IMG/VR virus record: IMGVR_UViG_3300044912_000025
Span: 1-37,380 of that record
DNA from: a virus
Length of the DNA: 37,380 nt
Reading direction: 5' to 3' (one strand)
A model generated the notes under the pieces. It had not been told where the DNA came from. It ran no database searches and worked only from the letters and a program-made list of their open reading frames with translations. This document shows, piece after piece, positions 1-7,624 of the stretch (position 1 is its first letter; every line of letters starts with the position of its first letter). Both the position numbers and the translations under genes were made by a program.

Positions 1-192
1 GAACACTTTGCCACAGTATTTAAGGAATTACAGGAAGTGCAGCTAAACAGGATCATCAACTCTAAGGAGCATGATGTTAAAGAGCGTGAGGCTGCATATA
101 CTAAACTAAGTGCGATCCAAGATGTCTTAGCACATATTGAATCAATGGCAGACCAACGCAAGATTAATGAAAAGCGTTGGAAGATTTTCTAA
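1..192 (+). CDS. small phage protein, 3' part (start lies at the other end of the window)
   Basis: This is the last 63 codons of the 76-residue gene found complete at 37122-37352. The frame runs open from base 1 to the TAA at 190-192. It is present here only because the window repeats its first 220 bases. It sits between the portal-side genes and the scaffold gene once the circle is closed. Function unknown. Confidence 0.85.
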   Translation, partial: EHFATVFKELQEVQLNRIINSKEHDVKEREAAYTKLSAIQDVLAHIESMADQRKINEKRWKIF

Positions 193-210
193 CTGAACAA
201 CCAGTTTTTT
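191..210 (+). terminator. weak intrinsic terminator
   Basis: AACTG (191-195) pairs with CAGTT (202-206) around a six-base loop, and a run of six T (205-210) follows. It begins immediately after the stop codon of the small gene ending at 192. The stem is only 5 bp, so termination is probably partial, which would lower expression between portal-side genes and scaffold or capsid. Confidence 0.5.
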
Positions 211-235
211 AGCTAACACCGTGAGGTGCAGCTCT

Positions 236-256
236 AATGTAAGTTGATTTTACATT
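236..256 (+). other. 7-bp hairpin in the leader of the scaffold gene
   Basis: AATGTAA (236-242) is followed by its exact reverse complement TTACATT (250-256) with a 7-base loop. It lies 25 bases upstream of the scaffold start. No T-run follows, so it is not a terminator. It could stabilise the 5' end of a processed mRNA. Role is inference. Confidence 0.4.
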
Positions 257-281
257 GGAATAGATAAAGGAAATTATCAAA

Positions 282-1277
282 ATGGAAAACACCAACCCTA
301 ACGGGAGTGAAAACCAGTCGCAAGGTACAACCGTACAAGATGCAGCAAATTCTTTCTTAGGTTTTATGGATGCAGCAGAAGCACCCGAAGGGCAAGCAGA
401 AGCGCAATCAGAACAGCCAGAAGAAGAATTACAACTTAGTGAAGATGAGCAACAAGATTGGCAAGATGAAGGTGAGCAAGAAGAGCCTGAGTCAGAGTCA
501 GATGACCAAGAAGAAGAAGTTGAACAAACCTATTCTGTCAAGGTAGCTGGTGAAGACAAAGAGCTAACTTTAAGCGAACTTAAATCACTTGCACAACAAG
601 GTGCTGATTATACTAAGAAAACGCAACAAGTGGCCGAACAGCGTAAGGCTTTAGAAGCTGAAGCAAAAGCCATCGAAGAAGCTAAGTATTTACGAGATGC
701 TTATGCCCAACGATTGCAAGCAATGGAGCAATTGCTGAACTCTCCAGAGCAAAGTGAGGACTTGGAATATCTCAAGGAATCAGATCCTATTGGTTACGCA
801 GTACGAGTAGCAGAAAAACAACAACAGCGAGAGCAACTCCAAGCAGTACAGTTAGAACGTCAACGCATTGCTGAACAGCAACAAGCGGAATACGCTCAAC
901 AGATGCAAGGATACTTGGCTCAACAAGCTGAGCAGTTGTCAAAAGTGCTACCTGAATATACTGATCCAGTTAAGGGTGAGGCGTTACGATCAGAATTGCG
1001 AAGCTTCGCAAAATCTAATCTGGGCTTCTCTGATGAAGAGCTATCAATGGTTCGTGATTCTCGTCAAGTAATAGCGTTGCACAAGGCAATGTTATACGAC
1101 AAATTACAACAAGCTAAACCTAATGTAAACAAAAGGGTTAGCGAAGCGCCTAAGACGTTGAAGAGTGGTAACAGCGTAAAACCTGCGACATCTGAACAAG
1201 TTAAGCGCCAATCAAATCAACTTAAACAGACTGGCCGTGTCCGTGATGCAGCTAAACTGTTTGAAAACTTTATTTAA
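282..1277 (+). CDS. capsid scaffold / head assembly protein
   Basis: A 331-residue protein placed between portal and major capsid, the usual site of podovirus scaffolds. The N-terminal third (residues 35-80) is extremely acidic, with runs of E, D and Q. The middle (about 105-220) is a long Q/E/A-rich predicted coiled coil, and the C-terminus is basic (K/R). This acidic, coiled-coil, basic-tail plan is what scaffold proteins look like: helical, elongated, with a basic tail that contacts the shell. No catalytic motif is visible. AAAGGA about 11 bases before the ATG serves as ribosome site. The assignment rests on composition and position, not on sequence motifs. Confidence 0.75.
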   Translation: MENTNPNGSENQSQGTTVQDAANSFLGFMDAAEAPEGQAEAQSEQPEEELQLSEDEQQDWQDEGEQEEPESESDDQEEEVEQTYSVKVAGEDKELTLSELKSLAQQGADYTKKTQQVAEQRKALEAEAKAIEEAKYLRDAYAQRLQAMEQLLNSPEQSEDLEYLKESDPIGYAVRVAEKQQQREQLQAVQLERQRIAEQQQAEYAQQMQGYLAQQAEQLSKVLPEYTDPVKGEALRSELRSFAKSNLGFSDEELSMVRDSRQVIALHKAMLYDKLQQAKPNVNKRVSEAPKTLKSGNSVKPATSEQVKRQSNQLKQTGRVRDAAKLFENFI

Positions 1278-1286
1278 GGAATTAAC

Positions 1287-2234
1287 ATGGCTACATATCA
1301 AACCTATACCGCCGTTGGTCAACGTGAAGATTTATCTAACGTAATTTATAACATCTCTCCAACAGATACACCATTCATGAACTCAGTAGGCAAAACTGGC
1401 GCTACTGCTGTTCTTCACGAATGGCAAACTGACAGCTTATCTGCTGTAAACACATCTAACGCTGTGATCGAGGGTGCAGATGCTGGCTCATCTACTCTTG
1501 CTCCTACAGTTCGTGTTGGTAACCGTACACAAATCTCTAACAAAGTTGTTAAGATTTCTGGTACTTTGGAAACTGTAAACAAAGCTGGCCGCCGTTCAGA
1601 AAAAGCTTACCAATTGGCTAAAGCTTCTGCTGAATTGAAACGTGATATGGAATCAATCTTGTTGAGCAACCAAGTTGCTGCAGCAGGTGACGGTTCTACT
1701 ACTGCTCGTACATTGGGCGGCTTGCAAACATGGTTAAACAGCAACTACTCAGGTGGTTCTGGTGGTACTGCTGGTAACTTGGGTACAACAGCTCGTGTAA
1801 CTGGTACAGATCGTGCGTTCACATCAACAATCTTGAACACAGTAATCCAATCAGCATACACAAACGGTGGTTCACCTACAATGTTGTTGGTAACTCCAGC
1901 ACAAAAAGTAGTTGCATCAACATTCACAGGCATTGCTACACGCTTCCGTGATGTTCCAGCTTCACAACAAGCTCAAATCGTTAATGCTGCTGACGTTTAT
2001 GTTTCTGATTTTGGTATCATTCAAATCGTTCCTAACCGTTTCATCCCTAACTCAGACAATGATGATGTTGCATTCTTGTTAGATCCAGAGATGGCTGCAG
2101 TTGCATACCTACGCCCATTCCAAACTTTAGAATTGGCTAAAACAGGTGACAGCGAAAATACTGAACTTTTAGTAGAGTACACACTAGAAGTTAAGAACCA
2201 AGCTGCTCACGGTATCATTGCTGACTTGACCTAG
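1287..2234 (+). CDS. major capsid protein (SU10-like, DUF5309 type)
   Basis: A 315-residue protein. The N-terminal stretch with SPTDTPFMNSVGKTGA (about residues 24-39) and the following HEWQTDSLSA is the hallmark of the SU10-like major capsid family, an HK97-fold shell protein. Codon choice is visibly more uniform than in neighbours (frequent GCT, GGT, AAC, TTG), as expected for the most abundant virion protein. It follows the scaffold gene by 9 bases with AAGGA just upstream. A very stable hairpin follows at 2246-2265. Length fits the family. Confidence 0.92.
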   Translation: MATYQTYTAVGQREDLSNVIYNISPTDTPFMNSVGKTGATAVLHEWQTDSLSAVNTSNAVIEGADAGSSTLAPTVRVGNRTQISNKVVKISGTLETVNKAGRRSEKAYQLAKASAELKRDMESILLSNQVAAAGDGSTTARTLGGLQTWLNSNYSGGSGGTAGNLGTTARVTGTDRAFTSTILNTVIQSAYTNGGSPTMLLVTPAQKVVASTFTGIATRFRDVPASQQAQIVNAADVYVSDFGIIQIVPNRFIPNSDNDDVAFLLDPEMAAVAYLRPFQTLELAKTGDSENTELLVEYTLEVKNQAAHGIIADLT

Positions 2235-2245
2235 TATTAAGGATA

Positions 2246-2265
2246 GGGGGATCTTCGGATCTCCC
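2246..2265 (+). terminator. stable C(UUCG)G hairpin after the major capsid gene
   Basis: GGGGGATC (2246-2253) pairs over 8 bp (one G-U) with GATCTCCC (2258-2265) around a TTCG tetraloop closed by C-G, one of the most stable RNA hairpins known. The following TTCTCTAC is a poor U-tract, so it may act as a partial terminator or as a 3' barrier protecting the capsid mRNA. It would set the step-down in expression from capsid to tail genes. Confidence 0.7.
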
Positions 2266-2275
2266 TTCTCTACAT

Positions 2276-2602
2276 ATGGATAAAACGATAAACAACGGAA
2301 TTTCAACTACATCATTTATTGACGATGGTGATAAGTTAATTATTGAACGAAAACAAGATATTAGCGCAATCCTTGAACATAACAAGGCATTGTATGCACA
2401 GTCTTTAGATCGCAAAGGTTGGGATGGCAATAACGCATTCGCACCACAGAACAAGGTAGCATCAATTCCACTAGAAGTATTTACCGATTTAGAAAAGCAA
2501 GGCATTACTCGTGGATTTCAAGTGCTAGATATGGATCGCTTTAAGGCGTTCCTAAACAATCCTGACAATCAGGTATTCAGAACACGAATGGGAACTGTAT
2601 GA
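2276..2602 (+). CDS. small phage protein of unknown function between capsid and adaptor
   Basis: 108 residues, soluble, mixed charge, no recognisable motif and no membrane segment. It lies directly downstream of the capsid hairpin and its stop overlaps the start of the adaptor gene (ATGA). No good ribosome-binding site precedes the ATG (TTCTCTAC), so translation may be weak. Position suggests a head or head-completion role; this is inference. Confidence 0.7.
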   Translation: MDKTINNGISTTSFIDDGDKLIIERKQDISAILEHNKALYAQSLDRKGWDGNNAFAPQNKVASIPLEVFTDLEKQGITRGFQVLDMDRFKAFLNNPDNQVFRTRMGTV

Positions 2603-3219
2603 GCATAACAAATTATTCAGACCTGCAGAGTACAATTGCTAGTTACTTAGCTCGTACTGATTTAACTGCTCAAATTCCAGACTTCATTCAGTTAGCAGAA
2701 ACTCGTTTACGCAGAGATTTGCGTTTACGTCAGATGCTAAAGGTAGTAACAACAACGACTACAGCAGACGATGGCACAGTAGAGTTGCCGTCAGATTTCT
2801 TGCAGATGCGTGACTTGCATATCAACACAAACCCTATACAGGTAGTTGAGTACATCTCACCAAGTAACTTTTATAGAAACACATGGTCTACATCTGTAGG
2901 TCTTCCACGCCAATACACAATCTTGGCGCAAGAGTTTCAGTTCGCACCAGCTCCAGACACAAACTATACGTTGCAGATGATGTACTATGCAGCGCCACCG
3001 TACCTAAGCAACACAAACCCTTCAAACGTATTCTTGGCTAATTGCCCAGACCTGCTACTTTATGGCGCTCTAGGTGAAGCAGAACCTTACCTAATGAATG
3101 ATGCTCGTTTATCTACTTGGGCGCAAATGTACGATAGAGGGTTGGCTGCATTAACGGTATCAGACGATCAAGGCGAATACTCAGGATCGCCAATTGCAAT
3201 TACAACATCTTTACGATAA
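2599..3219 (+). CDS. head-tail adaptor (SU10-type)
   Basis: A 206-residue protein whose N-terminus has the form YSDLQSTIASYLARTDL, followed by IPDFIQLAETRLRRDLR at about residues 24-40. This helical opening is typical of the SU10-type adaptor that sits under the portal ring of short-tailed phages. The rest is a beta-rich region ending in a helix near LLLYGALGEAEPYL. It is coupled to the preceding gene by an ATGA overlap. The role, connecting portal to tail nozzle, is established for the family. Confidence 0.8.
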   Translation: MSITNYSDLQSTIASYLARTDLTAQIPDFIQLAETRLRRDLRLRQMLKVVTTTTTADDGTVELPSDFLQMRDLHINTNPIQVVEYISPSNFYRNTWSTSVGLPRQYTILAQEFQFAPAPDTNYTLQMMYYAAPPYLSNTNPSNVFLANCPDLLLYGALGEAEPYLMNDARLSTWAQMYDRGLAALTVSDDQGEYSGSPIAITTSLR

Positions 3220-3228
3220 GGACATATC

Positions 3229-3615
3229 ATGGCAGAAATGAGCAATTACTTAGAGAACGCTCTAATTAACGGAACGATTCGTGGCACAACTTTTACAGCA
3301 CCATCTACAATCTATGTAGCTTTATACACAAGCGATCCTACAGATGCTAACACAGGTACAGAAGTATCAGGAGGCTCTTATGCTCGCACCTCAGTTACTT
3401 TTGGCGCACCTTCTAATGGCGTATCTTTATCCAACGCTGACTGTACTTTCCCTCAAGCTACTGGTAGTTGGGGTACTGTTGGTTGGATTGGTCTTATGGA
3501 TGCTTCTACTAGCGGTAATCTTTTATACCATACTGCATTAGATGCAAGTAAAACGATTGATACAGGCGATATTTTCAAGATTGCATCAGGTTCACTCTCA
3601 GTAACATTAGCGTAA
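3229..3615 (+). CDS. conserved phage virion protein (tail-associated)
   Basis: 128 residues with the pattern TIYVALYTSDPTDANTGTE, then SGGSYAR and a GSWGTVGWIGLMDA stretch. I recognise this as a small beta-sandwich protein common beside tail fibre genes of many phages; its exact place in the virion is not settled to my knowledge. It is followed within 10 bases by the tail fibre gene. AAGGA precedes the ATG. Confidence 0.7.
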   Translation: MAEMSNYLENALINGTIRGTTFTAPSTIYVALYTSDPTDANTGTEVSGGSYARTSVTFGAPSNGVSLSNADCTFPQATGSWGTVGWIGLMDASTSGNLLYHTALDASKTIDTGDIFKIASGSLSVTLA

Positions 3616-3624
3616 GGATAGAAC

Positions 3625-5040
3625 ATGGCATTAGTAGTTAAAGACAGAGTACAAGAAACCTCGACTACTACTGGCACAGGTTCGCTTACTTTATTGGGAG
3701 CTGTCACAGGCTTTCAAACATTCTCAAGTGCTATTGGTAACACCAACACAACTTACTACACTATTCAAAATGGTGCTGAGTGGGAAGTTGGTGTAGGTAC
3801 TGTAAGTGCTGGAGCATTATCTCGTGATACTGTTTTAGAATCATCTAATAGCGGTTCATTGGTAAACTTTAGTGCAGGTACTAAATTTGTATTCTGTACA
3901 TATCCTGCTGAACGTAGTGTATCTACAGATGCTATTGGTGTAACAGTACAAGCCTACGATGCTGACACAACTAAGAATGACGTAGCTAATACATTTACAG
4001 CTAATCAAACTTTACAAAACAACTTAATATTCTCAGGTACAGCTAATCGTATTACTGGTGACTTTAGTAATGCTACTCAAGCTAATCGTGTAGCTTTTCA
4101 AAGTAGCACTACTAATGGAAATACCGTTATTGCAAGTATTCCTAATGGCACAGCAACAACATCTGCGTGGAACGCATTTAATAATTCAGATATAACAAAC
4201 GCATCTCTTGCTCAAGTAGTGTGTACTTCTTCAGAAGCATCTTTACGTTCTCAAATAACTGGAACTGGAACATACTTACCTCTTACGTTTCAAACAAACA
4301 ATTCTGAAACAATGAGAATTGATACAAGTGGTAACGTAGGTATTGGTACAAGTAGTCCAGATGCAGAATTAACAGTTATTGGTAGCGGTAGGTTTAAATC
4401 AAATTCAGATTATTTTCCTCAAATAAATTTGTTTGGAGCTAGTAGCACTTCAGGCGCAGCTCCATATTTTATTTTCTCTAGAGGGAAAGGTACTTACACA
4501 TCACCCACAACCATTAGTAATGGTGATTCTATAGGTACAGTATTATTTCAAGGATGGGATGGAACATCTTATTCAAACGGAGCTTCTATATACGCAACAT
4601 CAGATAATACTGTTGTAACAGGAAACATAAAAGCTGCATTAGTTTTTAACTCTGGATATAACGTAGAAGCAGGTCGCTTTGATTCAAGCGGAAATTTTAG
4701 ATTCAACTCTGGCTACGGTTCAGCAGCTACTGCATACGGATGTCGTGCATGGGTAAAATTTACAACTCCATCTGGCGTTCCAACAGTTGTAGGCTCTGGA
4801 AATGTATCATCATTAACTGATGGTGGTACTGGTATAACAACAGTTAATTTTACTAATGCAATGCCAGATTCAAATTATGCTGTAAGTGGGTTTACGCAAA
4901 TTGGTGGAACAACTGTATATACAAAATCTTTTGCAGCAGCAACTAATGATACATGGTCATCTAGTGCAGTATTAGTTAGAACAGCATCAGGAACTAGTCA
5001 ATGGTCTGATGGCATTACATCTGTTGCTATATTTAGATAG
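3625..5040 (+). CDS. tail fibre protein
   Basis: 471 residues. The N-terminal 95 residues (MALVVKDRVQETSTTTGTG and following) form the common aquatic-phage tail-attachment module. Next comes VQAYDADTTKNDVANTFTA (about 109-127), then a T/S/N/G-rich beta region with the motif MRIDTSGNVGIGTSSP (about 230-245), which is a trimeric fibre signature often seen before receptor-binding tips. The C-terminal part is probably the tip that contacts the host surface. Codon use is AT-richer in the middle and end than at the start, which fits a swapped distal domain. Confidence 0.8.
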   Translation: MALVVKDRVQETSTTTGTGSLTLLGAVTGFQTFSSAIGNTNTTYYTIQNGAEWEVGVGTVSAGALSRDTVLESSNSGSLVNFSAGTKFVFCTYPAERSVSTDAIGVTVQAYDADTTKNDVANTFTANQTLQNNLIFSGTANRITGDFSNATQANRVAFQSSTTNGNTVIASIPNGTATTSAWNAFNNSDITNASLAQVVCTSSEASLRSQITGTGTYLPLTFQTNNSETMRIDTSGNVGIGTSSPDAELTVIGSGRFKSNSDYFPQINLFGASSTSGAAPYFIFSRGKGTYTSPTTISNGDSIGTVLFQGWDGTSYSNGASIYATSDNTVVTGNIKAALVFNSGYNVEAGRFDSSGNFRFNSGYGSAATAYGCRAWVKFTTPSGVPTVVGSGNVSSLTDGGTGITTVNFTNAMPDSNYAVSGFTQIGGTTVYTKSFAAATNDTWSSSAVLVRTASGTSQWSDGITSVAIFR

Positions 5041-5048
5041 GAAAAAAA

Positions 5049-5237
5049 ATGAATCAATGTATTATTTACCCAACAGACGATGGTGTTGCAATAGTTATAC
5101 CTGTTCTTGAATGTGGATTAACAATTGAAGAAATTGCAGCTAAAGATGTACCTGCTAGTGTTGAATACAAGATTGTAGATGTATCAGATATTCCTACAGA
5201 TAGAACATTTCGTAACGCATGGGAATACACAGCATGA
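5049..5237 (+). CDS. small conserved tail-region protein
   Basis: 62 residues with the pattern IIYPTDDGVAIVIPV near the start, LTIEEIAAKDVP in the middle and SDIPTDRTFRNAWE near the end. I know this pattern from small proteins encoded next to tail fibres in many phages, where it is thought to help fibre assembly or tail completion. GAAAAAAAATG gives a purine-rich but weak ribosome site. The stop overlaps the next gene's ATG (ATGA at 5234). Confidence 0.7.
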   Translation: MNQCIIYPTDDGVAIVIPVLECGLTIEEIAAKDVPASVEYKIVDVSDIPTDRTFRNAWEYTA

Positions 5238-5467
5238 TTACAATTAACATAGACAAAGCTAAAGACATTACTAAAGATAGATTGCGTGAAGAACGTAAAC
5301 CACAACTAGAAGCATTAGATGTACAGATGCTACGAAACTTTAGCAATCAACAACTTCTTAATGAAATTGAAGCTAAAAAACAAGTATTAAGAGATGCAAC
5401 AAATCAAGTGGATGCAATGACAACTGTTGAGGAGCTAAAAGCTGCTTCATTACCTGTATTGGAGTAA
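5234..5467 (+). CDS. small coiled-coil tail-region protein
   Basis: 77 residues starting MITINIDKAKDITKDRLREE. The start at 5234 is preferred over 5219 because it forms an ATGA overlap with the previous stop and because homologous small phage proteins, as I recall them, begin this way. The motif RKPQLEALDVQMLR is the family core, followed by a helix. These proteins occur as a pair with the preceding gene downstream of fibres. Likely a fibre-assembly or tail accessory protein; function unproven. Confidence 0.7.
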   Translation: MITINIDKAKDITKDRLREERKPQLEALDVQMLRNFSNQQLLNEIEAKKQVLRDATNQVDAMTTVEELKAASLPVLE

Positions 5468-5470
5468 TTT

Positions 5471-6247
5471 ATGTTTGGATTAGCTGCTTTTGCTCAAGTA
5501 CCTTTTTCGACTCTAGTAGCAGCAGCAGAAATTTTTGGTTCAGCATCTATCACAGCAGATGCAACACTTACTGCTAATGCTTATGCAATACGAACAGATA
5601 GTGCAGTAATTACAGCAACTGGAACTGTATCTGCTAGTGCTTATGCAATCAGATTAGATTCAGCATCAATTACAGGCTCTGCAAGCGTTACTTCTGATGC
5701 AACTAGGGTTAGGACATCAAGCGGTCAAATTAATGCGTTTGCGAGCGTTTCTGCAAGTTCTACAGCTATCTATGCAGGTAATGCTAGTGTAAATGGTACT
5801 GCTACAGTTACTTCTAACTCAATTCGTATTAGAACTGACTCAGGTTCAATCACAGGTAACGCAACAGTAGTATCTAATGCAATTAGGATTAGAACTTCAT
5901 CTGGTGCAATTAACGGATTTGCTACTGTAACTGCTTTAGGTGGCGTTGAATATTCTGGTGATGCAAGCGTAAATTGTTATGCTTATGTAAATGCTAATGG
6001 TAGTGGAATATTTGCTGGTTACGGATCAGTTTCATGCGTAGCTACAGTTATAGCTAATGGAAATAAATTAGGTGATAATTGGAGCAATGTTTTAGTAATA
6101 CCTAACACTTGGGATAATACTTCTGTTAGCAGTAATGTTTGGGAAGAGTCCTTATCATCACAAAATACATGGTCAGATGTAGCGGTATCAAGTAATACAT
6201 GGAATACAGCATTACCTAGCAATAATACTTGGAATAGACAGGGATAA
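5471..6247 (+). CDS. repeat-built fibre-like structural protein
   Basis: 258 residues built almost wholly from two repeat types. Residues 25-201 contain about nine 20-residue units (for example ASVNGTATVTSNSIRIRTDS), alternating hydrophobic and polar as in beta strands. Residues 202-258 contain five 10-residue units of the form NTWxxxxxSS plus a last partial one. No signal peptide is evident despite a hydrophobic first 20 residues. GGAG lies across the preceding stop codon. The regular strands suggest a beta-solenoid or beta-prism fibre, possibly tail or capsid attached. The Trp repeat could bind glycans or another virion protein. Confidence 0.7.
   Translation: MFGLAAFAQVPFSTLVAAAEIFGSASITADATLTANAYAIRTDSAVITATGTVSASAYAIRLDSASITGSASVTSDATRVRTSSGQINAFASVSASSTAIYAGNASVNGTATVTSNSIRIRTDSGSITGNATVVSNAIRIRTSSGAINGFATVTALGGVEYSGDASVNCYAYVNANGSGIFAGYGSVSCVATVIANGNKLGDNWSNVLVIPNTWDNTSVSSNVWEESLSSQNTWSDVAVSSNTWNTALPSNNTWNRQG
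5543..6073 (+). repeat. tandem 60-bp coding repeats (20-residue units)
   Basis: About nine degenerate 60-bp units encode consecutive 20-residue blocks of the fibre-like protein. Conserved points are an Ile or Val near unit position 3, Ala/Gly-Thr-Val near 6-9 and Arg-Thr-Ser-Ser/Asp-Ser at the end. Divergence between units at DNA level shows the array is old and held by protein structure. Confidence 0.8.
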
Positions 6248-6250
6248 AAA

Positions 6251-7615
6251 ATGGCAAAAAATAAGATTAGTGATTATAGCGCAACACCAGCCAATAACAC
6301 AGACATTAACAATATTGATATTGCAGAAGGTTGCTCTCCATCAGGTATTAATAATGCTATTCGTGAATTGATGGCTGACTTAAAGGACTGGCAAGCTGGT
6401 TCTGAAACTGGTCAGGCTTTGGCTGTTGCTTCTGGCGGTACAGGTGGTGAAACTGCTGCTGCCGCTCGTACAAACCTAAGTGCTGCTCAGTCAGGTGCTA
6501 ACTCAGACATTACATCGTTAAGTGGACTTACAACACCAATTACTGTTGCTCAAGGTGGTACAGGCTTTGTTGCTCAACGTACTATCACAACTGTTGGTCG
6601 TGCTACAAACGTAGTAACAATTGCAACAAGTGTAGCTCACAATTATGTTGTCAATGACATTGTGACTATTGCAGCAGTAACAAATACAAGCGTGAACGGC
6701 ACATTTACTATTGCAAGCGTACCTACATCGACTACATTTACTTACGCTCAAACAGGTACTGATTATCCAAATACAACAGACACAGGCACAACAACAAGTT
6801 CATCATACTTAGTCGCTGGGAATATTAGTGGTGTTGTAGCAGTTAATCATGGCGGCACAGGTACTAATGTGTTAAAAGCAAATAATCTTGCATTAGGCAA
6901 TGGAACATCTCCAGTATTGGGTATTCCTGCTGGATCTGCAGGAAATGTCCTAACATCAAGCACATTGTCTACAGTTGCAATTGCTTCATTAGTTGAAGGT
7001 ACTGAATATACAATTTCTGCTACAGGTACAGGCGCTAACTGGACTTCTATTGGTGCTGCATCATCTGCTGTAGGAACTGTATTTACAAAAAACTCAGTAG
7101 CTGGAACAGGAACAGATGCAACTGCTACAACAAATACATGGGTAAGCTCTGCTCCTGCACAAAATGGTCTAGGTCAAGGTCAAACATGGCAGGATATGAT
7201 TTCTGTTCGTAACGACACAGTTGTAACTGCTGGATCATTCGTTGTTGGAAATATTTATACAATTGTAGCTGTAGGCACAACTAACTTTACATCTATTGGC
7301 GCATCTTCAAATACAGTTGGCGTAGTATTTACTGCAACTGGAGTAGGTAGTGGAACTGGTACTGCTAGAAATACCTATAGAAATACAACAGGCAAACCTA
7401 TTGTTGTCAATGTTACATCTGATCAAGGTTCTAGTTTTAGCGCAACTTTAACAGCAACAATTGATGGCGTTAGCTTTACAATAGCAACAGATTCAAATAG
7501 TGGCGGTGGCAATCGTTCTGCTGGTAATGTTATTGTTCCTAATAATTCAACTTACATGATAGTGGCATCTGGTAGCGGTGTAAGTGGGTTTGATCAATGG
7601 GTTGAATTACGTTAA
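6251..7615 (+). CDS. modular tail fibre / tail protein
   Basis: 454 residues. The N-terminal 45 residues (KISDYSATPANNTDINNIDI, then INNAIRELMADLKDWQ) are the widespread phage tail-attachment opening. GGTG motifs follow at about 62, 102 and 201, a mark of fibre shafts. Residues 111-175 hold an Ig-like module, about 247-292 and 325-372 two copies of a beta module ending GTGTA. The C-terminal 145 residues (GLGQGQTWQDM onward) form the common distal domain. Two of these modules recur in the next gene. Probably a virion fibre or spike. Confidence 0.75.
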   Translation: MAKNKISDYSATPANNTDINNIDIAEGCSPSGINNAIRELMADLKDWQAGSETGQALAVASGGTGGETAAAARTNLSAAQSGANSDITSLSGLTTPITVAQGGTGFVAQRTITTVGRATNVVTIATSVAHNYVVNDIVTIAAVTNTSVNGTFTIASVPTSTTFTYAQTGTDYPNTTDTGTTTSSSYLVAGNISGVVAVNHGGTGTNVLKANNLALGNGTSPVLGIPAGSAGNVLTSSTLSTVAIASLVEGTEYTISATGTGANWTSIGAASSAVGTVFTKNSVAGTGTDATATTNTWVSSAPAQNGLGQGQTWQDMISVRNDTVVTAGSFVVGNIYTIVAVGTTNFTSIGASSNTVGVVFTATGVGSGTGTARNTYRNTTGKPIVVNVTSDQGSSFSATLTATIDGVSFTIATDSNSGGGNRSAGNVIVPNNSTYMIVASGSGVSGFDQWVELR

Positions 7616-7624
7616 GGAGTTTTA

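Larger units (their letters stand above)
1..220. repeat. terminal direct repeat, left copy
   Basis: These 220 bases are repeated at 37161-37380. The two copies differ at one base: T at 93 and G at 37253. The difference falls in an alanine codon (GCT versus GCG) and is silent. The repeat cuts through a small gene and its terminator rather than lying at a gene boundary. It is best read as the overlap of a circular or circularly permuted genome assembly; a true short terminal repeat is the alternative. Confidence 0.95.
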
